From contig NZ_QGTG01000010.1 in NCBI RefSeq assembly GCF_003182155.1, forward strand, positions 1 through 64,000: 64,000 nt of DNA, read 5' to 3'. Below are positions 63,976-64,000 of the stretch, one piece after another (the first letter of the stretch is position 1; every line of letters starts with the position of its first letter). Origin of the DNA: Chitinophaga sp. S165 (GTDB lineage Bacteria > Bacteroidota > Bacteroidia > Chitinophagales > Chitinophagaceae). The notes under the pieces are model-generated. The model worked only from the letters and a program-made list of their open reading frames with translations, was not told where the DNA came from and did no database searches. A program made the translations under genes and the position numbers.

Positions 63976-64000
63976 ACATTCTATCATCATTAATTTCTTG

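Noticed and set aside
1..64000. CRISPR array, tRNA or rRNA genes
   Set aside because: Looked for repeated spacers and for tRNA-like T-loops; none complete. The GGTTCGAGAA at about 10991 is not part of a foldable tRNA.

Overview
The window looks like a chromosomal segment of a Bacteroidota bacterium, most likely a Chitinophaga-type member of the Chitinophagaceae. The evidence is a secreted protease with a type IX secretion C-terminal sorting domain, carboxypeptidase-regulatory-like/SusC-like N-termini, an ISAon1-type transposase relic, many HxlR/AraC/TetR regulators, glycan-degrading enzymes and TAnnTTTG-type promoter boxes. The genus is an inference; no rRNA or tRNA gene was found to anchor it.

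The left 11 kb is visibly AT-richer than the rest and reads as a defence or genomic island. In order it holds: the tail of an unidentified gene; a McrB-like AAA+ GTPase/ATPase whose TTG start overlaps that tail; a tight four-gene unit encoding a NUDIX hydrolase, a thymidylate-synthase-fold pyrimidine hydroxymethylase-like enzyme, a uracil-DNA-glycosylase-like protein and a protein resembling alpha-glutamyl/putrescinyl-thymine pyrophosphorylases (1568-4696); a convergent HigB/HigA-ImmA-like toxin-antitoxin pair; a frameshifted HExxH metallopeptidase gene; a HEPN-domain protein; and an AbiC-like membrane protein bracketed by two imperfect direct repeats that contain terminators. The four-gene unit is the most interesting candidate system: its enzymes are of the kinds used by phages to make and hypermodify pyrimidines in DNA, yet they sit in a bacterial island next to defence-type genes.

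An ISAon1-family transposase relic (about 12.9-13.1 kb) marks the transition to ordinary host chromosome. From 13 to 24 kb come two GNAT acetyltransferases, a glycan cluster (GH51 arabinofuranosidase, acyltransferase 3, GH2 enzyme), an alpha/beta hydrolase, a divergent HxlR/DoxX pair with an operator-like direct repeat, and a DUF2975 plus Cro-like regulator pair. From 24 to 36 kb: a thiamine-diphosphate enzyme, an ABC-F plus TetR operon, a MacB/FtsX-type permease, a metallo-beta-lactamase-fold hydrolase and the purK-purE operon of purine synthesis.

From 35.5 to 64 kb: a giant WGR/TPR protein, a second UlaG-like hydrolase, AraC regulators, a GIY-YIG-like protein, an NAD-dependent reductase with an AhpD-like partner, a PQQ-type sugar dehydrogenase lipoprotein, an S41 peptidase, an ABC exporter divergent from an HxlR regulator, a DsbA-like protein, a methyltransferase, an SRPBCC protein, two carboxypeptidase-regulatory-like proteins (one with a VWA domain), a DUF6266-like protein and a T9SS-exported metalloprotease. 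Most of these are single-gene units separated by clear hairpin terminators.
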